DNA of 64,000 nucleotides from Batkoa obscura (Eukaryota; Entomophthoromycota; Entomophthoromycetes; Entomophthorales; Batkoaceae), in the NCBI GenBank assembly GCA_030770535.1, contig JASVEC010000002.1, forward strand, positions 2,046,001-2,110,000, read 5' to 3'. Shown here piece by piece: positions 9,744-23,372 of the stretch (position 1 is its first letter; each line of letters starts with the position of its first letter). The notes under the pieces were generated by a model that searched no databases, was not told where the DNA came from, and saw only the letters and a program-made list of their open reading frames with translations. The position numbers and the translations under genes are program-made.

Positions 9744-12030
9744 ATGACAAGAGGAGCACAAGAAGCACCAGCAGGTATCATAAAAAGCATACAAAACAGT
9801 AAAGTACTATTAGTGGGAGCAGGAGGGATAGGATGTGAAGTGATTAAAAATTTAGTATTAATGAATTTTCCATATATTGAAGTGGTAAATAAACAATACA
9901 TTATAATGCCGTAAAACTAATGTTCAAAAAATATAGGTGGATCTTGATACTATTGATTATTCTAATTTAAATAGACAATTTTTGTTTCAAAAAAAGCATG
10001 TGAAACAGTCAAAAGCTTTAGTAATACAGGTTATATTTAGGATTTTAACTTTTTTAACAACAAATTAGGTTGCTGCTAAAGCAGCTCAAGAGTTCAATGC
10101 CAATGTAAAAATAGTACCACATCATGCTAATATTATGGATGAAAAGTTTGATTTAAATTGGTTCAAAACTTTTAATATAGTTTTTAATGCTTTAGATAAC
10201 TTGGGTAACTTTTTGCTAAAAACATCTAGAGAAGTAAATATTAATTTTAAAAAAAGAGGCTCGACGATATGTTAATAGAATGTGTTTACTATCTGATACA
10301 CCTCTTATAGAGTCTGGTACAGCTGGATACTTTGGTCAATCAACTGTGATTAAAAAGGTAAAAAATATTTTATTTGATTATGCTTTGATTATAAATATGT
10401 TCTTCGATAACTAATAACCAAAGTAGAATGTTACCGAGTGTTTTGAATGTGTACCAAAAGAAACACCAAAAACATTTCCAGTTTGTACTATTAGGTTAAC
10501 TCCTTCTTTACCTATCCATTGTATCGTTTGGGCTAAAAGTTATTTATTTAAGTAAATTTTATAAGTATGTCTTTATTCGGCTATTTAATCAATTATAGTC
10601 AGCTTTTTGGTGAAGAAGAAGAGAATTTAGATAATGAGATCAATGATGACAACCGTAATATTATTTCAATCCAATTAAAATAATTTATTTGTTATTATTA
10701 GGTACCGAAATCGAAGAGTTGAAAAAAGAAACACAAGCCTTAAATGAGATTAAAAATGCAATGGCAACAGACGACTTTATAAAATTAATGTTTAATAAAG
10801 TGTTTACTGACGATATTATTAAAACTTTACAGTTTGAGGAAATATGGAAAAACAAGACTAAACCAACCCCATTAAAATATGAAACTATTGATGAAAAAGC
10901 TTCATCTGTTGAAATTACCAGCAATGGCACTTTATTCGAAAATAAAAAATTAGAGCTTGAAGAATCTTTCAAGTTATTTAAAGAAAGGTAAATAAATATC
11001 TTAGAAACTTAATTCTATAATTATTTTTAAGTGCTCGGGCTTTAGCAACTCGTATCCAAAGTATGAAAGAAAGCAACTCCAGCGCCTCAATGTCATTTGA
11101 TAAAGATGATGATGAAATGTTGAAATTTGTAACTGGAGCTTCAAATCTAAGAGCTCATATTTTTAATATCCAAACTAAAAGCATTTTTGAGGTTAAAGGT
11201 AAAATATATTTAATTTGATAAACTTTAAATATATTAACCTTATTAGCTATGGCTGGTAATATCATTCCTGCTATTGCTACAACCAATGCAATTATAGCAG
11301 GTGTTATGATCACCAGCTCATTTAAGATACTAAGATCTCAAATTGAACAGTGCAAAACGGTAAAAGTTTAATTGTACTTTTAATGTTTTATCTAACTTTG
11401 AAAGACATTTTTAGTTTATGGAAGTAATCGCCCAAGATTACTTTATACTGAATGTTTAGCTCCGCCTAAGCTGGATTGTGCTATTTGTTCTAGTGATGTA
11501 TTTTGTGTCTCGTTTGATTTATCCAAAAACACTATAAACGATATAATTACTGAATCCCTTAACGGAGTTCAAAAAGCACTAGAGAGGAGCAATGTAGAAA
11601 TTTTTCCCGAAATAGATTGGGATGAAGTTAAAGAAAATTTATCAGTAGTAGAAGGGTCAAGGTAATCCATACATATATAATTTTAAATTGCTTCATAGTT
11701 ATTTTATTCAATAGAATTTTATACGATTTTGACTTGGAAGAAAATTTAGAAGCTACATTGTCTTCTTTAAATGTTAATTATAGATCTCAAGTGACAATTA
11801 ATTTTGATATAGAATATTTAAAACCATTACATTTATATATCGATAAATCGAAAAATGGAAAGATGCGAAGAAAATTAGTTGTAAAAGATGAAGATTTTGA
11901 TAAACTTGTAATAGTGGATAAGGCAACTAAGAGGGAAAGAGAAAGTTCTGCAAGTCCATCTCATAAACGCGTAAATTCAGAACTTAAAAATCTAAGTGTT
12001 GATTCTGATGATGATCTTATTATGCTATAA
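9744..12030 (+). CDS. UBA2: SUMO-activating enzyme E1, catalytic subunit Uba2
   Basis: The model is join(9744..9884, 9937..10029, 10069..10204, 10257..10357, 10427..10551, 10599..10654, 10702..10987, 11032..11198, 11247..11359, 11405..11661, 11715..12030): 11 exons, 596 aa, exact in frame. Motifs in order: the ATP-site loop [23 protein letters not shown]; zinc-binding C-F-E-C; the catalytic cysteine in F-P-V-C-T-I-R at residue 177; [13 protein letters not shown]; the second zinc pair C-A-I-C; a ubiquitin-like fold; and a basic tail ending D-S-D-D-D-L. With Aos1 it adenylates SUMO and passes it to Ubc9 in the nucleus. It lies convergent to the Zn2Cys6 gene. Confidence 0.95.
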
Positions 12031-12315
12031 TTTCATATTGATAGAGTACATAAGCTGATTCGTTATTCATTTGGGGAATATAAATAAAATATCTTTAGCT
12101 CTGAATAGTCTGGTTTAATCAATAATTCTATGGGTTATATAATATCAATTATGTAAATTTATATATTTACACTTATATTTAAAAATTCTGATTTATTTTA
12201 TGTTATATAATAAAGAAACTAAAAATAAAATAGACTTGATACTAATTACCTTTTTAAACTATATATTTATTTATATCAAAATCAAAAACTTACATGTTAC
12301 ACAAATAATATTACA

Positions 12316-13989
12316 TTATCGATAATTTGGTTCATAACTCTTCAACTCGTTCAAAAGCACCCGATTGATATTAATAATATTTCTAAAAGGGGAATTTTGT
12401 AAAGAATCAAAGTAAACTTGACAAGCATCAATTAAAGCTTGAAACTTAGCCGAATGCAATTTTGGCTTATAATAACGTACCATAAATGTAAAGCATTGAT
12501 TAAACATCGACACTATAATATAATTGGTATATTCAGATTCTATCTTAACTCCATTTTCAAGACATTGGGCACAAAGTTCCATCATATGCTCGATTTGAGC
12601 GTCAGTTGCTGGCCTTATATTGGGCTTCTGTGCTGACTCTGGTAAGAGTGGGTTATAAAATTGGTATGTATTGATAAAAAATAAAAGGAAATATTTCATT
12701 TCATTAATACCATATATTATTAAAGACCCTTTACTTCGCATCTTTTCAGGCAAATTGGCGCAAACTTTCATGATTCGTTGTGTTAAAAAATAAGCGGTAC
12801 TATTTATCCTTCCTGCCATTTGACGTATCCCTAACTCAGTGCTAAACCCCTCTTCATATGACTCAGAGCACTTTAACTTAAGTGACAGTACTTCATTGAT
12901 GACTGGATTAAACATAGAGATCGAATAATTGATGAGTTGAGAAAAGGTATCACTACATTGACCTTTACTTTTATAAAATATCATTCTAGTATGAGTTGGA
13001 GGGTGAATATTTATTGGGATTAATAAAAGGTTTGAAAATGCAATAATATGTAATAAAGCATTATATGCGTTTCTTCTCTCAACGAAAAGTCGGTGACTGA
13101 ATTTTCCAGGATATGGTAAGCCTATGATATGAGATATTCTTAAAGCCATTTTAAATAGTATTGAGGCTCTTCTCTGTACCCACAACACATCAAAAAGCCC
13201 ATAAAAGAGGATTAAAAGTGCCTGAAACGTATCTAAACTGAAAACAATTTTACTTGGCTTTAAACACTCTGATATTTGGTATTCAAAATAGCTATAAAGG
13301 TTATCTCTTAACGGATCGCCTTTAGGTATCCATTGTAATCCAGCTGCTATAATCGTCATCTTTAATAGTTTAGACCTTGGTAACTTTCTAAAACTGTTTT
13401 TAGTAAATAAAGAAAGATGAAGATTGATATGTGTAAAAAATTTCCCAATTGCATTTTGTATAAGGTCATTGATATCTAAAATACTCCCAGCAGGTTGTTC
13501 GCTTGGCTTTGGCTTAACTGCTTTAACTTTTAAAAGCATACCTAATTTTGTGGATAAATACATTAAAAGGTGTAACTCTCTAGTTGGCTTAAATAATGAA
13601 GGATACTGTAAAACAGTCATTAAATTCACTAGAGCAGCTCTTCGAGTAATATTACTAGTAATATCAATGGCGACATTATTACAGTAATTTAAATTATAAT
13701 TGATCATTTCGCTCTGATTAATGATGCTTTTTGCTTTAGATCTAGGTTTACCTTCAGTCCTTAAATCGATGACTGAAATGGAATTATTATACACTTTTGG
13801 ACGATTTCCTTTTTTTATAAATTCTCTTTCATATTTACAAACTTGATTTGGTAGTTCTAAACACTGTTTACATGAGGGTAATTGACGACTACATTTAATA
13901 TGTTTGTCATAACATCGGTCACATCGTTTATGGGATAATTTTTTAGTATCAGTACGATTGTTTTGAAGGATTAAGGGCAATGACACCAT
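12316..13989 (-). CDS. Zn2Cys6 binuclear-cluster transcription factor (557 aa)
   Basis: An intron-free frame of 557 aa. The Zn(II)2Cys6 cluster is complete: cysteines 23, 26, 33, 40, 43 and 51 follow the pattern C-D-R-C-Y-D-K-H-I-K-C and C-K-Q-C-L-E-L-P-N-Q-V-C. A basic linker with K-K-G-N-R-P-K follows. The remaining ~450 residues are alpha-helical and hydrophobic, like the regulatory half of fungal transcription factors, though without a clear coiled coil after the cluster. It probably binds CGG-type half sites as a dimer; its target pathway cannot be read from the sequence. No related metabolic cluster sits next to it. Confidence 0.88.
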   Translation of the reverse strand: MVSLPLILQNNRTDTKKLSHKRCDRCYDKHIKCSRQLPSCKQCLELPNQVCKYEREFIKKGNRPKVYNNSISVIDLRTEGKPRSKAKSIINQSEMINYNLNYCNNVAIDITSNITRRAALVNLMTVLQYPSLFKPTRELHLLMYLSTKLGMLLKVKAVKPKPSEQPAGSILDINDLIQNAIGKFFTHINLHLSLFTKNSFRKLPRSKLLKMTIIAAGLQWIPKGDPLRDNLYSYFEYQISECLKPSKIVFSLDTFQALLILFYGLFDVLWVQRRASILFKMALRISHIIGLPYPGKFSHRLFVERRNAYNALLHIIAFSNLLLIPINIHPPTHTRMIFYKSKGQCSDTFSQLINYSISMFNPVINEVLSLKLKCSESYEEGFSTELGIRQMAGRINSTAYFLTQRIMKVCANLPEKMRSKGSLIIYGINEMKYFLLFFINTYQFYNPLLPESAQKPNIRPATDAQIEHMMELCAQCLENGVKIESEYTNYIIVSMFNQCFTFMVRYYKPKLHSAKFQALIDACQVYFDSLQNSPFRNIININRVLLNELKSYEPNYR

Positions 13990-15316
13990 AAAATAAAAAG
14001 TTAAATTAAACGCTATTTATTTATCAATTTAATGATTCAATTCAATATTGAGCATAACAATAGAGTAAAATTTTTTGGTAAATTTGACTGTTTAACAAAT
14101 GGCCTATTTTTAGATTTGGTCAAAAAGAATAAAAGTAATCGCATATTATTAAAATAATTTTTAAATCTTAAACTTCACCTATGAAAGTAAGCTAAAAAAA
14201 TTGGGGAAATAAGTTGCGTAAGGAAAGGTGGATAGGTTATACCATATTTTTACTAGGTTTTCCCATAAATAACTTGTGCTTTGATTAAAAAATGACAAAA
14301 GTTACTGGTTATAATGTTTAAAAAAACTTTGTGGTAAAAATATTTTATGTTGTAATTCTATACTCTTGCCATTCTTTCCTTATCAAAAAAACAAGTTATT
14401 TAAAAATCCAATATTATATTTTTATATGTAAAGTTATTATTTGGTATATATAATAAATACTCAGATGTCTTATTCTTCTTTATCCTGTATTAAGCTAAAA
14501 TGGTCATTTTGCAAATTTGTAGCTTTGAAAATAGCAATATTTCTGCTTCTCTAACCTTGTTACTCATGAGCTTAAACCTAATAAATATGGTTAAAGCGGC
14601 TATTTTAACATAAGAACTTTTTTACTTAAAGAATATTATCGTAAAATATACAATTTCATATAAAATCAAATTATAATGCGCTATTTTTTGCATTATTCTT
14701 AGCTCCTTAATCATTAATAAAAATAAAATTATATTCTTGAAACGAGAAAGCTTATCGTTGATAATAAATTATTTCAAATATTTGATTTTTTTATCTAAGC
14801 TTCATGATAAGTGTCTGCAAAATTCTAGTTACTAAACCAACATCAAAATTCATGATTTTTAAATGAAGCTGGCTAAGTTTGATAAAAACTGTATTTTTCA
14901 ATAGATAAAATACTTTTGAAATTAAAAAGTGTATAATTTTTCAGTATCAATATAATTAAAATTATCTTTCAAAAATTGACTTCAATCATAGTGTAAGGAC
15001 AATTTCCTTTATTCTGCTAATATAAGAGCTATGAGTCCCAGAGTTAATTCTTTAAATTTAATCTGAGGCCTTGATAATTATACCCCTGCCACATCCCCAG
15101 CATCTTTGGATACGTTATTCTTGAAATACCTTCCGTTTGCATAAGAAAATCTTATAACGAGCTTGTAACGGTTTATAGAAAAATGGTCTATAATCCTTAG
15201 AAAGCATCTATTTAAGCTTTTTTCAAAGAAATCAAAAAAATCAACATTAAGCGTTATACTTTATTAAAATTTTAAATTGTAATGCTTTCGTTATATTTCT
15301 ACTTCTTCTAAACTAC

Positions 15317-15422
15317 ATATGGGGATGTTTTTTTTGATTTCATTACTTTTCCATTTTTTAAGCACTATTTAAGTAGAAAGATTGTTAGTAAAATTCTTAA
15401 ACACAAAAATACATCCCCATAT
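15317..15422 (-). mobile_element. MITE-like element, copy 3
   Basis: Reverse orientation: it begins ATATGGGGATG, runs through a poly-T stretch and ends ACATCCCCATAT. Both terminal repeats are well preserved. Confidence 0.9.
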
Positions 15423-16256
15423 ATTGATCCTTGTAAGTAAATAATAAATTTGCTTAGTTGTAAAATTATATACCCAAAGGCCTTTTCTTTTAGCATTTTA
15501 TATTATATTTCTATATTTTTGGTTAAAAAAAATAGTATGATAAAACCTATATCTACATATTAGCTATCTAGTTAAAATCCGAAAGGAAATTTATTACTAT
15601 ATTAAATTCCAGGCTCCACTTCTATTATAATGTATGCTTTAAAGTGGCTTTGAAATTTGAATATCTATTAGAAGTCTCACTACAGATGAAACATATAAGC
15701 TTGTAAATTCATTAAAGGTATTTGACTTATTCTTTTGAGCAGACATCTGCTTAAGTTTACTAATAAAACTGTTAAATACAACCTGATTATTTCATTTTTT
15801 AACCAAGGTACTTACTTTAATAGATATCACAGTTACCAAGATAACCCTGCTAATAGAAATGAATCATTTATAAGGCATTTAGATATAAATGGTATGTATA
15901 TTAGCAATTTAAATTTTTGTCCAAATGTAGTATCGAAATACTATTTGAAGGTAGGGGATAGCAATGACAATGTAAGTAATAATAAAAGCGACAATAATAA
16001 TGATACTACCATTGTTGATAACAGTGGTAGTACTTTATATAATAAGAGTCTTACCAATAGTAATAATAATGAGATAAGATTAATAGCATTTAGATTTTGA
16101 TAACGTCAATGGCAGTATTGAGTTAAAATTCAATGTAACTTGTTTAAAGAAAATAAAAGATACATCACAAATATCATAAACAAATCTTAAGTTTATCTAG
16201 AGATAATTAAACTCAAGTTAAAGTGTTTATCATAGCAGAGTTGGATTAGTTATTAT

Positions 16257-16364
16257 ATATGGGGATGTATTTTTGTATTTAAGAATTTTACTAACAATTT
16301 TTCAACGTAAGTAGCGCTTAAAAGATGGGAAAAGTAATGAAGCAAAAAAAAAACATCCCTATAT
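16257..16364 (+). mobile_element. MITE-like element, copy 4, with 8-bp direct flanks
   Basis: It starts ATATGGGGATGTATTTTTG and ends ACATCCCTATAT. GTTATTAT stands directly before the element (16249-16256) and directly after it (16365-16372). That is a perfect 8-bp target-site duplication, as made by hAT-type transposases. Confidence 0.9.
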
Positions 16365-16918
16365 GTTATTATTTGAATTAAAACAATTAATGTGTTAAGA
16401 ATTTATTTCAGTGGAAATTTATACATCAACGAAATAGAGATGATTGAGATGTATTTTGTAAATATATACCAATAGATCCAAGATGAGTTAAGTCGGATAG
16501 CAACATCATTGATATCAATTCAATTTAACTTTCGTTTTAATTTAGAATTAAATGTAGAAATCTCTTTTGTTTTTGATATTCGACACTTTGGAGATATGAA
16601 GTAATTAAATAGTAGAGCATTCTTATATGATTATAATAAAATTGTTAATGTCAATAATTAAGATAAGATAACTTAGGCTATCTTACTATTATTCTTAAAA
16701 AATTCATGATTTTAACTTATATTTTAAACTATCATTTTCAAACTTATATACCTTAAAGAAAGTATGTGTCTATGACCTATCACTAGAATTTTTACGTGTG
16801 TTTTGTTTGCTATCACATTTTTAAAATTTATACTTGTTTTATTATATTTAAACGTTCTATTATTTATTGTTCCCTTTCACTAATCTTGAAGTCACAAAAA
16901 TTGAAATTTTAAATTAAC

Positions 16919-17024
16919 AAATGAGGGTGTTTTTTTGGCTTCATTACTTTTTCCATTTTTTAAGCGCTATTTGGGCGGAAAAATTATTAGTAAAATTCTC
17001 AAACACAAAAATATATACTCAAAT
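16919..17024 (-). mobile_element. MITE-like element, copy 5
   Basis: Reverse orientation. It has diverged at the tips (AAATGAGGGTGT and ATACTCAAAT) but keeps the AGCGCT centre and the arms around it. Confidence 0.8.
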
Positions 17025-18409
17025 GTGAATACAGCTTAAGGTGTTAAAAATAGGAAATTTCAAGTTTTTAGGTTTGAATACAATGTTCAGATATAAAATT
17101 GATATATCATTGCTACTTATTAATCATGGTATTGTTTCATGGGCAAAGCTGTTCTTAATGAAATTGATAAGATCTTCATATTGGATTGAAGTAATAAGTA
17201 ACAGATTATTTATCAATGAATTTAACCTTATAACTTTTTTTTTATTCTGTCAGTTAAGTTATGTTGATTATTAATCTAAATTCAACATTTTCTTAAAACA
17301 TTTCCAAGATAACGCTCTTTATAAAAACAGAGAATTTAACTATTTGATACTGACAGCACTTAAGGGAAAGGTATAAGGCTATTTAAAATAGAGATTCTAG
17401 TGTCAAAGTAGTCCTCTCTAAGGATTTTTTTTGCCTTTTTATATCTGAATAAAGCAAATTGAGGAGAACAATAATTACTGTTCCTTGGAAACCTTCTATT
17501 TCAAGATATATGTTTGGGTAAAGTTAAGGCCAAGTTAAGAATTAATGACAATTTTATGATACTGTTTATCGATAACACAGGTGATTAAACCAATTAGAAA
17601 TGGTGAAGAAAATCCAGAGTATAGGAGAAGGAGATCTTGTAACAAAACAAGGTCATTTGTTTCAAACAATGGTGACCAAACCAGCAAAGATATATAAGGC
17701 TAGGCTTGATTTTAAACTATTTTTAGTATGATTTTTTGGCTAAATTGTTACATTTAATAGAAATAGTATAGGCTTTAAATGACTATTTAACATATAAAGT
17801 TGTCGATTTTTAATAATAATTGGGGTAATAAATGCAAAATTATTGAATCAATAAAGTTGAAAAAACCTTGTCTATTTAGATTCTTTTATTCTACTATATT
17901 TTATACTTATTAGTATTATTAGGCGTTTTAATATTTAAATGAAACTCTATTCATAAAATATAGTATAAGTTTAATTAAAATAACTTTTAAGGTTGTGAAT
18001 ATCAAAAATTAGGCTATTTAATTCATTACATCCTTTCATTAACATATTATTATCAAGAAGCGTACTAATATATTTTTTTGAATTGAGGTTAGCCTAAATT
18101 CCTGCCCTATATAGCTAGTTTCAACCAATCAAATGGGCCTTAAAAAGACATTAAATCAAGTCAATTAGTTGCAGTTCTTTTGGCATGGCTCAAGTTAAAA
18201 TTTGAAGACAAAAATAACTCGACAATATGTTTACAATGCAAAGAAATAATCATATTCAACATCCCTCATTAATAATTCCAAAAACTTCTCAAATTATTAA
18301 AATACAAATTCAAATAATTCAACAAAAATTCTCATAACAAAATTCATAAGGAGCAAACTACCTTTAATAAATGCAGAAAAGAAATATAATAAAGAGGAAG
18401 TAGAATAAT

Positions 18410-21400
18410 TTAAACTGGAGCTAAGAAACCAGTGCCAACCCAGTGTTGAATATACTTAGATAACAAGACATGATCCACAGCAGGACAAGTTTTTATAGAC
18501 TCAGATAATTTAACAGTGTTTTCTGTAAGCATATGGAATGAGTGAGTTTCATTTGTCAAAACTTCTTGGAAAAAGTCAGTTAATGATGCTAATGGGTTAA
18601 CATCGACATCCATATAAGTTGGATTATTCTTCAACTCATTGATAAAATGAGTATTTTCAACTACTGAAAATTTGATCCCACTTTTAGCTAAGGCTTCAAT
18701 CACTTGATCCCAAGGGAATACTTTGGGATTCACAATGTGTGAGATTGTGTTCTTATGACTATTCTTTGGGTTAAAGTAAATCTCTACCATACCATTAGCA
18801 GCGTAATCAACGGGGATCCAAGATACCCCTTCACTGACCTTTTCTGGTATCATTTTCATCACCTGAGACCCTTTTATCATTAAAGGCATGTGTTCTTTAG
18901 TATTCCAAACACCATTAGAGATATCTCCAGAGATTTGGCCTACCCTATAAATATCTAAATCAAAGTCATAATACCCACTCCAATTGAAACATATTTGTTC
19001 GCTTAACAATTTAGATAAGTTATAGCCATTGCATGCGCTTGCCTAAATTAAAGTTTAGTGATTTAGTACATAAAATTCATAAGAACTTACATTTTTTAAC
19101 TTAGTACCAAGTGGCTTTTCATCAATATCAACGGTTTCGATTACTGGGAAAGTAGCACCAACCGTAGAAGTGAAATTAAAAGCCGCTTTTTTAGAACTGA
19201 TAGCGCATAATCTTAATAAATTAACTGTACTTTGGATACAGTCTTTAAAGTCTAGTACTCCCTTTAAAAAGTCCATCTTCCAAGCTACATGATAAACAAC
19301 GTTTACATTTTGTTGAATTTGTTCAAATTGTTCAGTATTTAAACCCAAGTTGACATCTTCATTGTTGTATGGCAATGCTTCAATTTTATCATATTGCTGT
19401 TGTGTCAGCTCAATCTTTTTGTCTCTAAAGCTGTCTTGGATACGCTTAGTACTCTGTTCACTGGTCTTGGCCCTTACCATGGCATATACTTTAGCTACAT
19501 CATCACGTTGTACTAAACTATTTACAATAAATGAACCAAGAGAGCCATTAGCTCCAGTAACTAGAACATATTTGCTATCATTTTGAGCAATAGATCTTTT
19601 GTTGGTAGGTAATGTAGTATCTACTTTATATTCTTCTAATAAATCATCTACTAATTTTTGATAATAAGATAAAGGTTGAACATCACTATTTTTAGTATCT
19701 GACTTATCATCTCTACTGTCTAATAAATAATTCGTTAATTTATTAGCAGTATCATGCTCATATAAATCATTAACTCTAACTTTATAGCCTTTTTTAATCA
19801 ATGTGTTACGGAACTTGACAGCAGATAAAGAGTCTAAGCCATTATCAAAAAACTTATCATCCACATCAATATGTTTGTTAGTTATAGATTGAAAAATTGA
19901 CGGGATTAAATTGATCAAGCTATCACTCTCTTTCAATTCGATACCTTCATCTTGATTAATACCAGCATCTTCACTTTCAAATTGTCTATAAACTTGTTCA
20001 ATTTCCTCTTTAAACACCACTTCACTTTTTTTACGAATCACATTTCCTTTAGCAGTGACCTCAAATCCTTTATCCATTTCAAGAGGTAAAATAGCAACTA
20101 AATCAGTTAATACTCTAGAGTGAGAAGGACAATCCTGGTTGGCTTTCTCAATCTGTTCAAAAATAGAGTTATGGACTTTAAGTAATGGAATCTTTTTAAT
20201 ATTATCATAATTCAATGAAATTAGACAACAGTTATTTAGCTTTCCTCTTCCGTAAACTAAACATTTATCAACGTAAGGACAATCCATAATTGTTTGTTCA
20301 ATGGGAACCGGGTTTGTCTTTTCACCTGTTAAGTGTATAATGGTATCATTACATCTACCAATCACTTCTGCTTTTAATTCATGCTTCTCTTCATTATATT
20401 CAATAATTTTATAAACATCACCAATATTATATACTGTATCATTTGGATCCTTAATGACCCAACTAGATAAAATTGATTCATTTTTATCAATCACAATCTC
20501 ACATGTATTTTCTATCTCATCTCTGTTCACAATACTATAATTAACATGATTATTGAAAATGAGTACATTATAATCTTTAGTAAGTGATTCAATCGAACTA
20601 TAAGCGATACATCCGATTTCAGTGGCACCATAAGAAGATTGAACTTTAATATTATGGTTTACATACTCATCACCCACTTCTTTAGGAATGGGTGCTCCAC
20701 CACTTTGAATTACATTCAATTTACTCAAAACGCTCCAAGCCTTGTTGTCATCATCACAATGCTCTTTCATCTGTTTTAATAAATAAGGGAGCATGATCAA
20801 GTAAGTAGCATTATATGTTTGAATGTCTTCCAATACCATGGTAGGATTTTGATTAGATCTAGGTAACCCGATGCTACTGGTATTAAAAAATGCACGTACA
20901 ATTAAAGATAAGCCATAAATGTGAAAGAAAGGAGCGCATATTAACCCTAAGCCAAAAAAATTGGTAACATCCTGTACTTTACGTTCATTGACGATGATAC
21001 GATTGAAATAAGTGTTGGACAAATAATTTAGTTTAGGAGCAGCAGTGGAGCCAGAAGAATGAATGATTTGGACAATATGATCTTTAACTTGGTCTTCATT
21101 AAGTTTAATTAATGGCTCTACAGATTCATAATTTATAGTAGCATAATCGCTCAACTTGATCAAAGGTAGAATTTTTAATTCTGGGTATTCTTTCAAACAT
21201 TGTTCAGCATCGTGTTTTAAGTGCTCATCATAAAACAAATAATCACACTTTGCTTCTTTTAATAAATGAACTAAGATAGGGACCGAATTACGTGGTGATA
21301 AGGCTAAAGGGGTTAAATTCAATTGCATTAAAGCGAAAAGATTAATAAGGTAATGTTGATCACTATTACTAAGGAATCCAACGGAACAGAATCCTTTATC

Positions 21401-21604
21401 ATTAACATTTACTTTATCAATGACACCTTTGAATTTATTACTAACATGATTTACACAGTTTCGAAAGTTAGAATAACTTAAATTTATTAATTGATCCTCT
21501 TGATAAAATTTTAAAATACAGTTATCTTTAGTTTCTTCACTACTGTTTTGATCTAAAATATCTAACAATCTTATACTTGAAATATCTACAATTTTTCCAC
21601 TCAT
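18410..21604 (-). CDS. NRPS-like carboxylate reductase: adenylation, carrier and reductase domains (1048 aa)
   Basis: The model is complement(join(18410..19042, 19091..21604)), with one 48-base intron. Residues 1 to about 520 are an AMP-forming adenylation domain: S-G-S-T-A-A-P-K, S-S-Y-G-A-T-E-I-G and a G-E-K-T-N-P-V-P motif. Near 590 lies a phosphopantetheine carrier (D-N-G-L-D-S-L-S, serine attachment site). From about 675 a short-chain reductase follows with V-T-G-A-N-G-S-L-G and a catalytic Y-N-L-S-K, the tyrosine and lysine spaced as in SDR enzymes. Such A-T-R enzymes activate an acid as AMP ester, load it as thioester and release it by NADPH as an aldehyde. It is shorter than fungal alpha-aminoadipate reductase (Lys2, about 1400 aa) and lacks the Lys2 N-terminal extension. 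The substrate is unknown. Confidence 0.88.
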
Positions 21605-23264
21605 TATTAAATTATATATTAAGTTAATTATTTAATTGTACTCTCACTGATTTTTTATCTCTTTTATACTTTTTGATTCAATAGCTATGGTTACTAAAGA
21701 CTAATTATCCTAACCCTATTACTTTATCCTATTTGTAAATCATAACATCATCATAAAATAAGCATTTTAATAGTAAAATGTATATTTCTACTATAACTAT
21801 ATAAATTTCAATTAATTACCTTGTTTTTCCTTTAATTAAACATAAATATGATATTAGCCTAAAAGTATATAGGAGTAAGGGTAAACGTTTTATCTTTTTT
21901 TAAAGTATTTAAACATTTTGATGATTTCAATATTTTTTAACTGTTATCTACTATAGCTGTTTTGCCACCTTATTTTTATTAATATTATTTTAAAAAATAA
22001 AGTAATGCAGTAATAAAATATTGATTTCATAACTCAATTAACTTTGGTTAATAATTACTAAATTAAGCTTGTCAAAGTTTTAAAATTCTGGAAGCAAACA
22101 GGTCTTTCATCAATCTTAATATGGTCTTCTTTTCATTTATCTATGAACTCATTATCCACTAGCAAATGTAAAATTATAAAATTTTGTTTACATATTTTAT
22201 TCATTCATACAAATAATGCAAATTAAATTGGAACTTAAACTTACCGTTTATTTTAACACATTATTTATGACTGATGATTGCGTTTGAAAATATTCAATTT
22301 CTATTTTCATTAAAGTTTTTTTATTCTTAATAAAATAATGACTTAAGTAAATAATTAAATAATAGATTATTTTTAGACTGTAACCTATATTTTATTTTAA
22401 TAAACAATAGTTTGAAGACTAAGTAAACAATTCAAATAGAGTAACAAATGTCTAAGTAAATTAATTAAATTAATGACAATAAACGAGCCTCAACTTTATT
22501 TAGCCTAAAAGATTCAGTTAACATTCTAAAGAAGTTTAGAAAGTGCGAGGCTTTATGAGATTGAGACTATGGAGATTAATAATTAAATAAAAATTTATCA
22601 ATTTTTTTATACTTTATTAAGATTAATTTCCACCAGACCCAAAGATCATTTGTTTAGTTATATAAATAGCTTATTCAACAATATAACGTATCGGATAAAG
22701 ATGAGGGTTATTTGAGGGGTTTTCAATTGTAAATGACATTTACCAATACTTGTATGATGTACATTAGTTATAATATTATAAGAGAATATGTCAATTGATA
22801 GATAAATTCTAGTTTAATAAATAAATGAACGGTGTGGATGTGTTTTAAGAATAAACAATATATTTTATTTTACAAAATAATGACAATAGTAACTTAACCT
22901 CAAATATCATAAACTAATAAATAAAATAAACTATTAGTTTTATTATTTATTAACTCATAAACTATTATTATACATAATATTAATTTTTTTAATTGATAGA
23001 TGATGTATATATAGATAATCTTTTGATTTAATTAAGTAGACTAGTTATTTAGTTATTAGTCTGCATTGTTTAGTCATTATAAACAACTAATCTTATTTAT
23101 TAAAAATAAATATAAAAACACGTATAATAATAATAAATCCTTATCAAATCTAGTTTATTAGTAAGCAATTTATAATAAAATAATTGTTTATTAGAAATTA
23201 AGCATATATAGATAGTAACCCAAATTGGAAGTAATATATGTGATCCTTAATATTTTAAATGATT

Positions 23265-23372
23265 AAGTGAGGTTGTTTTTTTTTGGCTTCATCACTTTTT
23301 TCATCTTTTAAGCGTTATTTGAGCGGGAAAATTGTTAGTAAAATTCTTAAACACAAAAATACATCCCTAAAT
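23265..23372 (-). mobile_element. MITE-like element, copy 6
   Basis: Reverse orientation. The 5' tip has drifted (AAGTGAGGTTGT) while the 3' tip ACATCCCTAAAT and the interior remain close to consensus. Confidence 0.8.

Larger units (their letters stand above)
13990..18409. other. 4.4-kb gene-poor stretch with three MITE copies
   Basis: It holds MITE copies 3, 4 and 5. Two weak frames (15735-16100 and 17041-17274) lack a normal start and any family resemblance. The first has an Asn/Ser-rich low-complexity tail. The rest is AT-rich with no recognised gene or RNA. Confidence 0.5.

Noticed and set aside
15735-16100. 121-codon frame with an Asn/Ser-rich tail
   Set aside because: There is no normal start, no intron logic joining it to another exon and no recognised family. 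The low-complexity tail is expected from AT-rich DNA.
17041-17274. 77-codon frame
   Set aside because: It begins without ATG and is hydrophobic by base composition only.
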